NCBI GenBank assembly: GCA_039619475.1
Contig: CM077115.1
Location: 478,156,400-478,220,399 of the forward strand
Length of the DNA: 64,000 nucleotides
Reading direction: 5' to 3'
DNA from: Icerya purchasi
Taxonomy: Eukaryota > Arthropoda > Insecta > Hemiptera > Monophlebidae
Shown one piece after another: positions 35,119 to 47,065 of this stretch. The notes under the pieces are model-generated. The model saw only the letters and a program-made list of their open reading frames with translations, did not search any database and was not told where the DNA came from. Every line of letters begins with the position of its first letter. Position 1 is the first letter of the stretch. The translations under genes were made by a program, and so were the position numbers.

Positions 35119-36323
35119 CACTTACTGAATTACCCGACTAGACGAATTTGCGTATAGCACCGGTGGGAGCCGATACTGTTCGGAAATGTGTGTTACCTTT
35201 CGTATAAAATCTAAATGCACGAAATCCAATTAAAATAAAGGGAAGCGTTCCGGCGCGAACCAAAAATGTTTTACATTTGTTAAAATACCGATAGCGAGAA
35301 GTCCTGTTAAACAGGGCTATATGTAAAGCGAATATGCAAGCTAGGAAGTGGGAAATTAAGAGAGGAAAAAATTTAATCGGAAAGTACGAAATGCCGTGAA
35401 GAAATATTATAAACAAAATGAAAGAGAAATGAATGAAAACGAACGAAAATAAAGAGCGAATTGGAAAACGAAATACTCAAAGAGCGACGTAAAAACCACA
35501 ACACTAGTGGACTTTATCTGGGAAAGCGGCTCCAGACGGGGACTAATTATCGGACGTTTTAAACAACGCAATTGACACGAGACAACAAAAAAAGCCGAAA
35601 ATAATAAAATCTGATTCGAGAAAAAAAAGGAAAAATCGAACGAAACGAAAATTATTAAAAGTATTTTAAAATAATACGGAAAAATGTAACACTAACACAA
35701 GCTCAATGTCCGGCAGTTTTCGAAGATCATAAAGGGGAACAAGGAAAATAAATAATAGCTGACGATTCTCCCTGCGCCAGATACAACGAGTTGGAAACCA
35801 AATTTGAATAATCGATTTTTGAAATTGTTATTAATTGTTTTTATTAAATACGCCGGCGGAGGGGGGCTTTAATTGTTTTTTATCCAATTCCTTTGGTGGA
35901 CTCGCATGGCTGACGCTTTTCCGATATTTAATAGTAACATTCCGATATGTTTTATTCTCCGTCGAAATTGTCTTTTTCGCCAATCCCCGAGAAAGTTGAT
36001 AACCTATCCGGGGGGAACGAAACTTAAGCTGCTCAGAGGAGGTATTGGAATGTAGTTGCAGTCGGCAGCTTTTATCAACGGCTTCAAAAAATTGCCGAAC
36101 AAACTAATAGACCGGACCTTGTCTAGACGGAAGCAGTTTCTTCCGATTCGTTTCGGAAAGGCTGTAACTTTGGAATAATTTCTTTTAATTAACCAACTTT
36201 TACGACTATCGACTAAACACGATGTAATTAAAAGAGGGAAAAATTTTTTGTACGGTTTCTAATAATATTTACCGTTACTTTGTATTTTTACGAATTTCAG
36301 TGAGTTCAAAATTTCGTTTATTT
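35119..36323. other. No feature recognised
   Basis: AT-rich. Short open frames on both strands lack motifs. Confidence 0.35.
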
Positions 36324-36610
36324 AGGATTCTGTACACATTTAATGCACGGAATAATCCTAGTAAGATGGTTCAGAAGCGACAAAAATATTCAATTATGCA
36401 ATAGCTCGGAAACGGTTTGACTTATTAATTTCGAAATCTGAAACATAGATTACAATTAAAATTCTCATTAAAACGACTTATAACTTCAAGATGACCGATT
36501 ATTATCCCGGGCGGCAAAAAACCCAAAAACTGTCAAGAATATCTGGTATTTAAAACGACCTCAAAAATCATTTAAAAAATCATAACTCATCACCCGATAA
36601 ACCTATAAAG
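36324..36610 (+). repeat. Unclassified dispersed repeat, second copy, left part
   Basis: This matches 19867-20157, including the starting hairpin region and the cacccgataaacctata block, then breaks at the LINE C insertion. The last 11 bases (36600-36610, aacctataaag) are the left target-site duplication. Confidence 0.8.
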
Positions 36611-38660
36611 TTAATGTTCATCTTCCCACTCTTAAAAGATAAAATGACGGCAATTAATATCCCAATTAAATTCTCTTCCCTTATTATCAATCTCATGTCA
36701 AATCGTTCTATCCACTCCTCCTCTCCATCTCTTAATGCTCCAAGAAAGGTTTTCCGAGGTCTTTCTCAGGGTTCCTCCCTCAGTCCTACTCTTTTTAACA
36801 TCTATACTATCAGTATAGCTTCTCTTCGTTTAAATTCCTATTCTTTATTCTTTGCGGACGACATTCTCCTTTTTTCCTTGTCTGAGGATGTTTTAGCAGC
36901 CTATGAAGCACTCAGTTCGTCGCTCATTGTGTTGGAACATTCTCTCTCCTTAATTAATCTTTCAATTTCTCCCTCTAAGTATTCTTATACTATTTTTACC
37001 CTCCGTCCCTATAACCCTGCTTTGGTCAACCTATCCTTAAACAATGTATCTCTTTCGCGTGTTAATTGCTTTTGTTATTTCGGTGTCTTTTTTGATAGTC
37101 GTTAGTCCGTCTCCGAACACATCAAATATCTTTCTGCTTCCACTATTAAAAGGTTAAACTTGATGAAAGCTTTGTCGCCGACTAAATGGGGTGGCGATCC
37201 CTATATTCTTATTTATCTTTAAAAATCTATTATCCGTTTTAAATTTGATTATTGTTCTTTTATTTATGGTAGTGCGTTCAAGACATGGCTTTCCAAACTA
37301 GATGTAATTCAAAATTCTTGCCTTCGTCTCTGTCTTGGTGCTCTTAAATCCTCTCCAATCCCTGCTATTCTTGCTGAATCAAATTCGTCACCCCTATCCA
37401 TTCGTAGATCTTATTTAGGCTATCGTTTCCTTGTTAAACGTCTTCCTCTCGCATCCTCTACTCTTGTTCAGTTTTACCGTTCGATTTATAACAGCTGGCG
37501 CTTCACTTCCAGCAAAACCCCTATTCTCGCTTTTATTTCACATCGTCTCGGTTCATTTTGGCCGCATCTCCCTTATTTTTCCTTTGACTTCGCTGATATC
37601 TGTCATCCTCCTAAGGTATTTATCCTCCCCTCATTTGCAAAAAATCTCTCCCAAGCCGTAATTAAACAGGTATTCTACAGCACTATCAGTTCCCTTTTTC
37701 CCTCTCATGTTACCATTTACACAGATGGTTCGATGTTCATTCTTCCTGATTTTAACCTCTCAGAATCTTTTCGCCTTCCTTATTTCTGTTCCATATTCAT
37801 AAACGAATTATTTGACTATCCTTAGCTCTATTATTTTCATTTCCTCGAATCAATTTTCCTCTAATTTTTTAATTATCTCTGACTCTTTGAGCGCCCTTCA
37901 GATCATATCGTCTCCCCTTCCTGATCATTCGTGTGACTTTGTTATCCTTCGTATATGTTCACTCATTCACAATCTTTCCTATCTCCATTCAGTCAATATT
38001 GATCTGTTGTGGGTACCTGACCACTCGGGCATATTTGGCAATGAAGCGGCTGGTATTCTTTGGTACTCGGGCTGCTGCTGCTTCCTCTTGTCTTTTTTTA
38101 AAAAAAATTTCATCCGATAACCTTCTATCAATTTGTAAAAGCTTCCATATCAGATCATGGCATCGGATATTTACGCTTCCTCCTTTTCTAATAATTATTC
38201 ATTTCATCTGTCAGTTCAGCCTACTCTTCCTCCCTATTCATGGTTTCTTTTGCATCCCTCCCTTCGCCGTTCTGATGTTGTTTCCATTGTTCGCATGCGC
38301 TTTGGCCATTCTTTGCTGCCTTCCTACAGATTTCATTTTTCCCTGATTTCTTCTCCACACTGTCCTTTCCATCCGGATGATGCAGTTATTTGCGATGCCG
38401 ATCATGTGTTTTTCCACTGTTCATCTATCTCCGTGGAGCGTTCTGACTTATATTCTTATTTGCTTAAGATTGGACTTCCTACCCCTTATTGTGCTTCCTA
38501 TATCCTGTCCTTTCCTTCCCCACTAATTATTCCTGCTATTTGTTCCTGTTTAGATAAAATTTGTGATCGGATCAAAATATAACCGACTTCTTTCGTTACT
38601 TTTTGTTTCTGGGTAAAGGTCCTTGGTTGACGAGCCGAAAAAAAAAAAAAAAAAAAAAAA
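36611..38660 (+). mobile_element. LINE C reference copy: RT, RNase H, C-terminal knuckle, poly(A)
   Basis: This is the best LINE C copy in the window, 5' truncated inside RT. The first frame (36614-37105) has the RT motifs GLSQGSSLSPTLFNIY (residues 49-64) and the catalytic FADD (80-83). After stops come an RNase H start TIYTDGS (about 37715), ISDSLSALQ and LLWVPDHSGIFGNEAA (about 38005-38052). The C-terminal frame (38157-38582) has CDADHVFFHC and TPYCASYILSFPSP. The 3' end, gggtaaaggtccttggttga, leads into a poly(A) of about 25. Frameshifts break the polyprotein. An 11-bp target duplication with one mismatch flanks it, so the insertion is recent relative to its host repeat. Confidence 0.92.
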
Positions 38661-39020
38661 AACCTACAAAGGTGAAATTCGAAATATAAAATAAAATGCG
38701 GGGGTCCTTTCATAAAATCAAAAAATTACGGTACAAAAGTAATGTGAAGTTGCCGCAAAGTTCGAAAAAAGCGCAAAAAATAACGTCTCCGCCCTAGCAC
38801 CGCGAGTATTACAGTTGATCATTTTGAATATGCGCATCCCCGTATATTTTTCTAGTTTTGAACATCTTGGTTTCCAGCTTTAAAATTAGACCCCCAAGGC
38901 GCCAAAAGCTCGAAATTTTGAAAAAAATTATGTTTTTTCCCGGGCTTGCGATGTATTATTAGAAAGATCGCGATATTTGTCGGGAACAAAACCGTATACC
39001 ATTTTCTTAACGAAGCTTTC
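38661..39020 (+). repeat. Unclassified dispersed repeat, second copy, right part
   Basis: It starts with the right target duplication (aacctacaaag, 38661-38671) and continues the homology of 20147-20525. Shared landmarks include aaattacggtacaaaagt, caccgcgagtattacag and atgcgcatccccgtata. Confidence 0.8.
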
Positions 39021-40799
39021 AAAGTTGCCGAAAAGTTCAAAAAAGCGTGAAAAATGACAGAAAGTAGTCTAAAATTGTGTATTCGAAATGTTCATCTTCA
39101 GTGGACGGTCATCCGATCGGCCAGCGAATTCGCCTAGTTCAACTTATGCCGTGTCGTTGATCTATAACGAAGCGATACTAGTGTTCATCGAGCAGTACGA
39201 TAAAACGGTTAATATTTGTGAAAAAGTGGAGTGATCTTAATTCATAAATTATCGGAGGAAAAAACAAGAAAAACAGAAAGATGGAAATATTCTGGTAAGA
39301 GCGAAAAACGGAAAACGAAAAAATTGATCGAAAATATTAGCCGTAACGTGTCGGATGCAGAACGATATGAAACAGTTTGTTGTTGACAAAACCGAAAACG
39401 ATCGGACGACATACGGAGGAAATTGTGATATTTTGCAATTTGAAAGCATACTTATAAACGCTGAACTGCACTTAAGCTAAAATAAATTCTCCATTAAAAC
39501 TTTTTAACAGGCTGATTTTTTTTTTCGGATACTTTTTTTTTTGGTATTATAAACTAGCGGGAACTTTGTTAAATTAACTTGTGCAGGCCTTTTTTTAACG
39601 CCTAACTATAAAGAAAAAAAACATAATAATAACAATCGAACGATACGCTTAATTTAAGCGTACAGAGCAACAAAAGACTGTGCCTATCTCTTTCTAAGAT
39701 TTCGAAAAGGTTTCGGGCTGGACGAACGAATCGCTGCAGCTCCGTATCATTCTTAAGATAACGGTCTTTCTAGAGAAAAACCAAAAAAGAAACCTTTCAC
39801 TATTTGATAGATAAGAAGCGTGCTTTGCAATAGCATATGTTCTGTCGTTGTTGAATAGAAAAATGTGTAATGGTTGCACATATTCGCTCTATTTCAGTCT
39901 AACGGTTCAATTTTCGGTTTGTGTTTTGCGAAAGATGAAGAAATAGATGGAGCAAAATTGATATCGCCACGAATGTAAACAAGAATGTTTATTTTCGACA
40001 TACCGGATCACAACGCTCGAATAGAATGACGGAGATTATTTTTACAGCGCCGACTCGTTCGGAGGAGCGATGGAATTATAAAACGGATGTCATGCGACCG
40101 AACTAAAGTCGAGAACGAAGGTTCTCGGGGGCTTAGCGGTGTGTGCGCCGAAATGTACACGCGAGATGGCGTTTAAATTGTGTGTACTTAAAAAACGCGG
40201 TTAAATTGCAATTTACTTTCTCTCCTAATATAAACAGAGGCACGACGCGCACCGTATGCAGCTGACAGGTTGAATCGATTGAATAACTCTGCATCCGGTG
40301 TTTAGAAATGGAAAAATAAACCGATACTTGGAGCAGACGAAATTTCTTCATATTCGGCAGCCATTGTTCAAAATTCATTTTATAAGCGCACTCGACAAAC
40401 AGGCCTATTTAATTCGGTATATCGGTAGCAATGAAAGAGAAATAGCCCTTAACTCACCCACAAGCATGATTAATAACGCGCTTAATTCAAAAAATCGATA
40501 CCTCAAATTCTACACAGCTAATCGCCTTTACTGGCTAAATAAAAAACTTCTCTCAATTTATTTTTTTGGGCCTAGATGACCCCAGCTTATTATATGTAAA
40601 AAACTTTACATATATATATATGTCAAAACTTTTCTATATATTTTTTTTAAATACATTTTCCGTTCACATAGATAAATTAAATATAGGTTATCAGAGTTTT
40701 ATTTAATAAATCTCCTATATTCTAAACTATAACTTTACGTTTTAACTTTTACTCAGCAATGTTTATCATTATTTAGTTTTCTAGATTTATAAAGCATTT
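39021..40799. other. No gene recognised
   Basis: Short frames only. A small AT hairpin (tatgtaaaaaactttacata) lies near 40592-40612. Nothing else stands out. Confidence 0.35.
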
Positions 40800-41297
40800 T
40801 GGTTGCACTTTTAATTGTACATTTTCTTTTTTATCTTTCCGTTCAGCCCTTACCTTCTTTGACTAGATGGTTTGATATGTTTCCTTCTCTTTGTCGTCCC
40901 CTAATCACTGCCATATGTCGTCTTCGTTTCGGTCATACCTTTCTCCCTTCGTCACTTTTTCGTTTTTCCTTCGACTCTTCTCCGCGGTGCTCTCTTCACC
41001 CAGAAGATTCCTTTTTTCTGTGTGATGTCAATATCATCTTCTTCAAATCTTCCTCACTTTCTTCAGAACGTTCTCTCTTCTATTCTCAGCTTTTGGATCT
41101 TGGTCTTCCTACTCCATACAATGACTCTTCTCATTTCTTTCTTTGACAGTCTATTCTAGCTTCTTTCATTCAATCACTCTCGCAACAAATTAAAATCTAA
41201 TATGTTATGCTCCTATTGAGCTATTACTTAGATTCCTTGATTGATTGCGCTGTTGCTCTTCGTTAGCGTGCTCTTAAAAAAAACATAAAAAAAAATT
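40800..41297 (+). mobile_element. LINE C copy, C-terminal domain and tail
   Basis: A frame at about 40799-41146 contains LPSLTRWFDMFPSLCRPLI, RLRFGHTFLPSSLFRFSF and a worn knuckle, CDVNIIFFKS, in which a cysteine has become serine. It parallels 38215-38500 of the reference copy. The tail, near 41270-41297, is A-rich. 5' truncated. Confidence 0.8.
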
Positions 41298-41769
41298 GTA
41301 CATTTTTTCTTCTCGAATTTTTTAATATTCATTTAATTTTTACTTTCACACTTGTGATATTCGTAATTTTCATTTACGAGTTTTGCAGGAATATTTCACT
41401 TTCGCTAATACAAATTTGTAGAATTTCTCTGTCATTTTATGAATGAAATTTAGCAGACATTTATGCTTTAATTCTTATCGTATTCCTTTTTTTTTCTATA
41501 TATAACGAGTTCTTATAATTTGCAAATAGTCGGCTAATTTTTATCAGGTACAACGGAGATTTAACTAATACTAATGTATTATATTGTAAACATATAATTA
41601 GATAAAGCTGCAAATGTCACGAAATTTTTTCTCTGGAATTTTTTCTGTAAAACGAATGTTCCCTTATTTCTGTCTACTTAATATAATATACCGTGAAAAT
41701 TATTTGCTTTATGCCCCAAAATCGAAACGTCATCAATAATAAAATTTTATCAACATTTCGAATATTGAG
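41298..41769. other. No feature recognised
   Basis: AT-rich sequence without motifs. Confidence 0.4.
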
Positions 41770-42636
41770 CAAAAGGGAGTTTGACGGGATCATCAGATAA
41801 AATGTAAGCTCCAACTTTACCAGAATTCCTGATCCGTCAGTAAAGATACGCATGGGCGAAAAGAATAGGGAATTAAGATAGTGTTACGAAAAATTCCTGC
41901 ATAGCTACGACTTGATAAAAAAAAACTTGGAAGATTAGGACAGGAAAAGAACATTAGGGGGATACTTAAGTTTGCAAAGTTGAAAGAGAAATAGGAAAGG
42001 TTATAGTGATTACATAAGACAAGTAGAGAAATAAGAAGTAAAGAGAATGTGTGAGAGTAGGATTTTTCTGGAAGTAAAATATCTTTTCTTTTTGATAAAG
42101 AGCTAGGATGGAAGAAGTTTTAGGTTTTCGAAAGAAAACGATATTCTGAATAGGATCCGTGAATAAACGGAAGAGGCAAATTTGATTCGGTAAGTAACAC
42201 GTTGGAATTGAAAAAAACCACTAAAGTAGAGACGAAAACAGGAATTTTAGATTATACCTAATTTGGAAAGAAGAAATTTTGAGGCTTTACATTAAATAGA
42301 GGAACGGTAATCCCATTTGAGTAGGGGATAATAAGTTTATTTGAGAGGAAATAAACAAAACAAGAGGCGCCATGCCGGTTTTTTTTACGAAAAATGGTCT
42401 TCAACAAATTTAGTCTTTCAAGAACAGAAAAGAAAAGGAAATTAATATGTTCAAAAAAGAACAGTCGACTGTTGCGGAGAATATACCGAAATAGCAAAAG
42501 CAGTCTATACAGGAGATAAGCATATCACGTAGGGATACATTATCTAAAACGGAAAATTATAAGGCGAAGAGATAAAACAGTATAGAAGGATTGTGCAGGG
42601 ATATGGCAAGATTTAACGAAACGAGGATTGTTCTAG
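41770..42636 (-). mobile_element. LINE C fragment: RT-thumb to RNase H start
   Basis: On the minus strand an RNase H start, MRIFTDGSGIL, lies near 41855-41825, like the TIYTDGS of the reference copy. Upstream of it (42497-42258) is a degenerate region expected to be the RT thumb, with poor conservation. Neither the usual 3' end nor a poly(A) is present, so both ends are lost. Confidence 0.5.
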
Positions 42637-42736
42637 CTCTTTTTTAATTTTTTGGGCTCGTCAACCAGGAATCAATTATATATTGATACGGTCAGGTATT
42701 GTTAATTGTTAGGAAGAAGGAATAAATAATAGGAAG
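42637..42736 (-). mobile_element. 3' terminus of the LINE C copy split by LINE A
   Basis: On the minus strand it reads attcctggttgacgagccca and then an A-rich tail, the LINE C terminal motif. The rest of this copy resumes at 44273, on the other side of the LINE A insertion. The word aataggaa lies at both junctions (about 42726-42735 and 44279-44287) and fits a short target duplication. Confidence 0.65.
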
Positions 42737-44280
42737 CCACTGTCAAATTCCTTGGATTGATTCTAGACTTACTTGGAAACCTCATATTGCCAACTTAAAA
42801 CATAGCTGCACCAATTCTATCCCTATATTGAAATATCTGGCTAGCTCCAGATGTAATATTAAGCCTAAATTCCTTTTCAACATCTACAGATCGCTGATTT
42901 TATCGAAAATCCACTACGGGTGCCAGGTGTACTCCTCAGCCAGCAAATCAATATTGAAATCTCCTGATCCTATACATCACTCCACACTAAGAACTATTTT
43001 GCGAGTGTATCGAACTTCTCCAGCTGCCAGCATGTGCGTTCTAGCTGGGTGCCCTCCGCTGTCCTACTTCCGAAAATACTTCATACTGCGAAATATGTAC
43101 CATCATTTCAGCCACACACGAAATCTCCCCCTAAAGTTTGAACATTATCTTTTTAAACCAAACTTTCCCGGCGACCCACTACCAGAATTACTGGCCGACC
43201 TGCGAAGATGTGGTATCACGTCTGTACAGAGGTCAACACCCAGCCTCAATACCCTTATGGGGAACTTTCCGGATAAATATTGATGTGTTGTTGAAACAGA
43301 GCATCCAAACACAACAAGTTCTCTCTTCACAGTGGAAGCGGCAGTTAGGGTAATTAATAAGTACCCGGACCACCTAATTTACTACACTGATGGAGCCAAG
43401 GCAGTTGGCGAGGCAGGCCCACTGCCCGCAGCCTGTGCAGTCGAAGGTCACGACATCTCATGCGAAACTCAACTCAATGATGCCTGTTCCGCATTGGATA
43501 TTGTACGCAATTGCACACTACTTCCACCACATTGTTACAACTCACACCAGAGCCAGTGATTTCCTCCTGGTTACTGATTCTCTACAGTCTTTGAACATGA
43601 TTAGGAGTCAAAAATTCAACAACCCGCTAATTCTAAAAATATATCACTACTTGTGTGAATCGCAGCTAATGGATAGTCACGTGTCGCTGCTGTGAGTTCC
43701 TGGGCACATTGGAGTGCCTGGTAATGAGAGTGTCGACAGAGCAGCACGTTCTGCCTTGCTCTCGCCAATGCCACAGGACGCGGAGCTACCCTCATCAATC
43801 ACATATACATTCCTAAAGGTGTGCGAAAACCAGTGGAAAACTGAATGGGCAGCTGCAACAACATCCCTAAGAACCATTAAGCCCACAGTTGAATCATGGT
43901 GGCCACCGGAAGGAACATCCCGATACGATTTTAAGATTCTCAGCCGGCTGCGAATTGGCCACATCGCTATTTCGCACAAACATATAATTGATAAAACGCC
44001 GCCTCCGGCTACATGCTCCGTGTGCAACCAGACAACCGCACCGACAGTTTCCCACATAATACTTACCTGCCAAAAGTTTACTATTTTGCGGAGGCAACAT
44101 GGCCTACCCAGAGATATAGGGCAGATCCTCTCAAACGAGGTAATCTCCATCAACAGGATTATTGCCTTCATTAAAATGAGTGGCTTGACTCATCACATTT
44201 AAATTATCCCCCTTCCCTTGTGTGTGCTGTAATGATCATAGTAGTTACACACTGCACATACAATTTAAGGGGGAAAAAAA
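42737..44280 (+). mobile_element. LINE A copy 3: RT thumb, RNase H, C-terminal domain, poly(A)
   Basis: It starts at VKFLGLILDSRLTWKPHI (about 42745), the RT-thumb block of I/R1-type LINEs. The frame continues at 42828-43283 with SLILSKIHYGCQVYSSASKS and VLAGCPPLSYFRKY. RNase H follows with IYYTDGAKAVGEAG (about 43378), LLVTDSLQSLNMI (about 43566) and VPGHIGVPGNESVDRAA (about 43692-43745, with an in-frame TGA before it). The C-terminal frame to 44202 has SRLRIGHIAISHKHII and the CSVCNQTTAPTVSHIILTC knuckle. A hairpin (44218-44263) and a short poly(A) end it. This is the longest LINE A copy here, with a few frameshifts, and truncated 5' of the RT active site. Confidence 0.92.
44218..44263 (+). 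other. Conserved 3' hairpin of LINE A (copy 3)
   Basis: Arms ttgtgtgtgc and gcacatacaa pair in all ten positions, one being a G-T wobble. The loop has the gtagtta core found in copies 1 and 2. Confidence 0.7.
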
Positions 44281-45900
44281 TAGGAACAATCTGTGCAAAG
44301 GGAAAAGATAGGACATAATGAGGTAGAAAGCAGAACACTCGGTAGAAAGAAATTAACACTTGATAAACACATGATCAGCATCGCAAACACGGTTTTCGTT
44401 TAAGAGGACAATATAGAGAGGCAACCAACGAAAAACGAAAACATGAGAAAGATAAGAGAGTATAGCTTAAGAACGTAGACGAATAACGGAGACAACAGCA
44501 GAATGACAAAGTGAAGGAAACAAAGGGAACTACGGATTAGCGGGAAGACTAGGTTGAACAGACAGATAAAAAGAACAATTGTTAGAGAAAGAGAAAATGT
44601 ATACAGCCGATACCAAAGTCTGAGATGAAAACCTTTTCTCAGCGGAAGTAGATTAGATGGTGGGACTTTTTTAAAGACGAAGCGAGAACCCGAGCCAAGG
44701 AGTTCGCCGCTTCATTACCGAAGATGCCCGAATGACTAAGAACCCAATCAATTTGAATGGAATAAAGGGAAGAAAGAACGTGGATAAATGAGCATATGGG
44801 GAGTATGATGAAATCACAGGAATGATCAGGTAGGGGAGAATAGATTAAAGAGCGGTCATGAAGTCAGATATAATCAAGAATTTAGAGGAAAGGTGATTGG
44901 AGGAAATGAAAATACGGAGTTTAAAAAGGAATTATATAGAAGTATGGGATCGGCGTCGAGTTACCAGGGAGTAACGAATCAACACAAGAACGAAACAGAG
45001 TCCAATTTGCTCTGGAGAGGTTCTGCGGAGGAGAATGTAGAGGCCTGAAGCAAATCGGAGAGGAAAATTAACAGGAGTTATTACGATAAGAATATGGTCA
45101 CTGCCGTAAGAACCCGTAAGAGTTCTCCAGTTATAATTAAGAAGCAGCTCAAGAGAACTAGAAATAGATGGATTTCTGAAATAATCATTAAGGAGAATTG
45201 AATTATCGGAAAGAATACCATTCTGAAGGATGGAACCGATGGAATTGTAGGATGTGCAACCCCACAACGGCGAATGGGCATTTCAGTCACTCCCGATAAT
45301 AAATGGTTGCCGGATAGTGTTGAAAAAAGTCGTTAGAGGAAACTGACAAAAATCATAATTAGAGGGAACGGGAGACAATGGTAATAGGTAGTACGGATAG
45401 AGATGTAGACCATGTTAGGTTGGTTAGGAATAAGAGGGAGGTACAGAGAAACATTGTGAGAACTGAAAGGAATATCACTTTTAACGAGGATTACGGAACT
45501 ACCATAACCGTCATTCCGATCGCATCTAATTAATTTATAAGCTTTAATATCAAAGTTCATGCCCGACCGAAGGCACGTTCTGAGATGAGAGCAACACGCT
45601 AACCTTATGAATATCCAATAGACCCTCTAATGAATCTTTATTGGCTCTACGACAATTCCACTGAAGTATACTGCACAATAGTTGGTATAAGGTAAAAAGA
45701 AAAGCAAAGACATTCGTATTAACGGGATTACAAAATAGGTTGCAAGAGAAACGGAGGAAAGTAATTTGTAACGATTAGAAATCCGGAGGAAGTAAGTCAG
45801 GTCTAAGAAATTAGAAGGGAATTCTAAGAGTAATGAAAGGAAGGAAGAAAGAGGGAATTTATGTAGGAAATCAAGGAAAGCAAACAAAAAATTTCTACTA
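44273..45900 (-). mobile_element. LINE C with endonuclease domain joined to RNase H, RT deleted
   Basis: On the minus strand the apurinic-type endonuclease starts near 45675 with ILQWNCRRANKDSLEGLL. It continues with KLIRCDRNDGYGSSVILVKS (about 45530-45470), then WGCTSYNSIG and ILLNDYF (about 45267-45190), and GSDHILIVI (about 45108-45080). The WN, LND and SDH residues expected in EEP endonucleases are visible. RNase H follows almost at once: WVLSHSGIFGNEAANS near 44750-44700. The C-terminal knuckle CDADHVFIKC lies near 44395-44365. The RT domain between them (over 1.5 kb in a full element) is missing. The 3' tail lies beyond the LINE A insertion at 42637-42736. Confidence 0.8.
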
Positions 45901-45984
45901 CGAGCAAACAGGTTTTGAAACCTTTCTATAGATGAAATGATACCCGTTAGAGTTAAATTATGCTGCGCAAAGCTTCTTGTTGCA

Positions 45985-46153
45985 TAGCTCTAGCTATATG
46001 CGCTAGTCAATCTCACCGCTAAACCAGTGGAGCAGCAAATGTGAGAGATAACAGAAACATTTCGAATGCAACCGAGTTCAAGTACCGAGCAAGTTATCTT
46101 GACGTCAGTGCATAGTTACTGAGCCAAAATAAGTACGTTAAAAAAAAAAAAAA
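45985..46153 (+). mobile_element. Possible SINE relic
   Basis: A B-box-like gagttcaagtacc (46074) precedes a body of about 70 bases and an A-run (46140-46153). The A box is not clear and the spacing is long for a tRNA head, so this is tentative. Confidence 0.3.
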
Positions 46154-46563
46154 GATGCGATGAATTGCGTAAATTGAGAAGTTTAAGTAATTTAATGTTG
46201 CTATTTATCGAAATTTAAAAATAAAATGCATTCAATTTCATAAACGCAACATAAACACATATTCGGAATTTCGCGTATGTTTTTCTGAACCAAATTTTTT
46301 GTATGAATTTTTCGATTTATATTCCGTAGCGTTTTTGTCACCACTATTATTTTTCTATTCTTAACTGTCTGGAAGAAGTGGTTTTATATATTTATTTTTA
46401 GGCTAATTCACGGAAAACTCTACAAGTGATAGTCGCTGTTAGAAATAATAATTACTGAATGATGTAGCAAGTGTTCCTGTAGTAGCGAATGTGCATTTCG
46501 GTTTTAGTCACGAGTGTGTATATTTATTCTACCGTTTAATTTTTAATGAAAATTTGTACTTAC

Positions 46564-46708
46564 AGGTAACATCGATTCGTAAAGATGATTCTGCTACCTC
46601 TTCAGGTAATTTTGGGTTAAATGCACGGCACGTGAGAGTTTTATTATGATCTTTCATTGTCGGACGTATCGATAAAGTCGACAATGTAATGTTTCCTTCT
46701 TCCAATAC
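46564..46708 (-). CDS. Internal exon encoding part of an immunoglobulin domain (Sidestep/Beat-like)
   Basis: On the minus strand a 145-nt open segment is bounded by an acceptor (tttatacag before 46708) and a canonical donor (gtaagt after 46564). It encodes 48 residues plus one base: it starts VLEEGNITLSTLSIRPTMKD, then has a NKTLTCRAFNP segment and ends with SLRIDVT. The pattern S-T-L-x-I-x-P-T-x-x-D-x-x-x-x-L-T-C-R-A-x-N-P is the E-to-F strand half of an Ig fold, including its second cysteine. It closely follows Ig domains of insect Sidestep and Beaten-path cell-surface proteins used in axon guidance. The exon starts in phase 0 and ends in phase 1. No neighbouring exon was identified, and the flanks are transposon-rich. 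Assignment to one gene is not possible from this exon. Confidence 0.75.
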
Positions 46709-47065
46709 CTGTATAAATATAGACACATATATTAAAGACTACTTTTTTTTTTTTTCTATAGTATGCATTTTACGTTCGAGGATCCTGCCAATATTTTAAA
46801 TATGAATATTAAAGTTTACTTATAATTAATGAGTTCGGGGATATGTTACAATCAACGTAAATAGTATACGTATATATATCCGGGGCGGATCTAGAAGGAC
46901 TGTGGGGGGGGGGGGGGGGGGTTAAATAATTATGTAAAATCTTCTACGGTAAGCAGTCGATTTGAGAAATAGCCCTTGTTTCATAAAGAAAATCAAATAG
47001 CGACATTTATAGAAATTCATAAAAATCTGCTTTAAAAATACACATAATTATTACAATTTAATTTT
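46709..47065. other. Intronic or intergenic DNA with an 18-base G run
   Basis: At 46904-46921 there are 18 consecutive G, preceded by ccggggcggatctag. That phrase resembles the terminus of some hAT-like non-autonomous elements, but no partner terminus was found. A T-run near 46742-46755 lies on the acceptor side upstream of the Ig exon. Confidence 0.5.

Noticed and set aside
43677..44171. A 164-codon minus-strand frame
   Set aside because: It is the antisense shadow of the LINE A RNase H/C-terminal frame, which has clear domain motifs.
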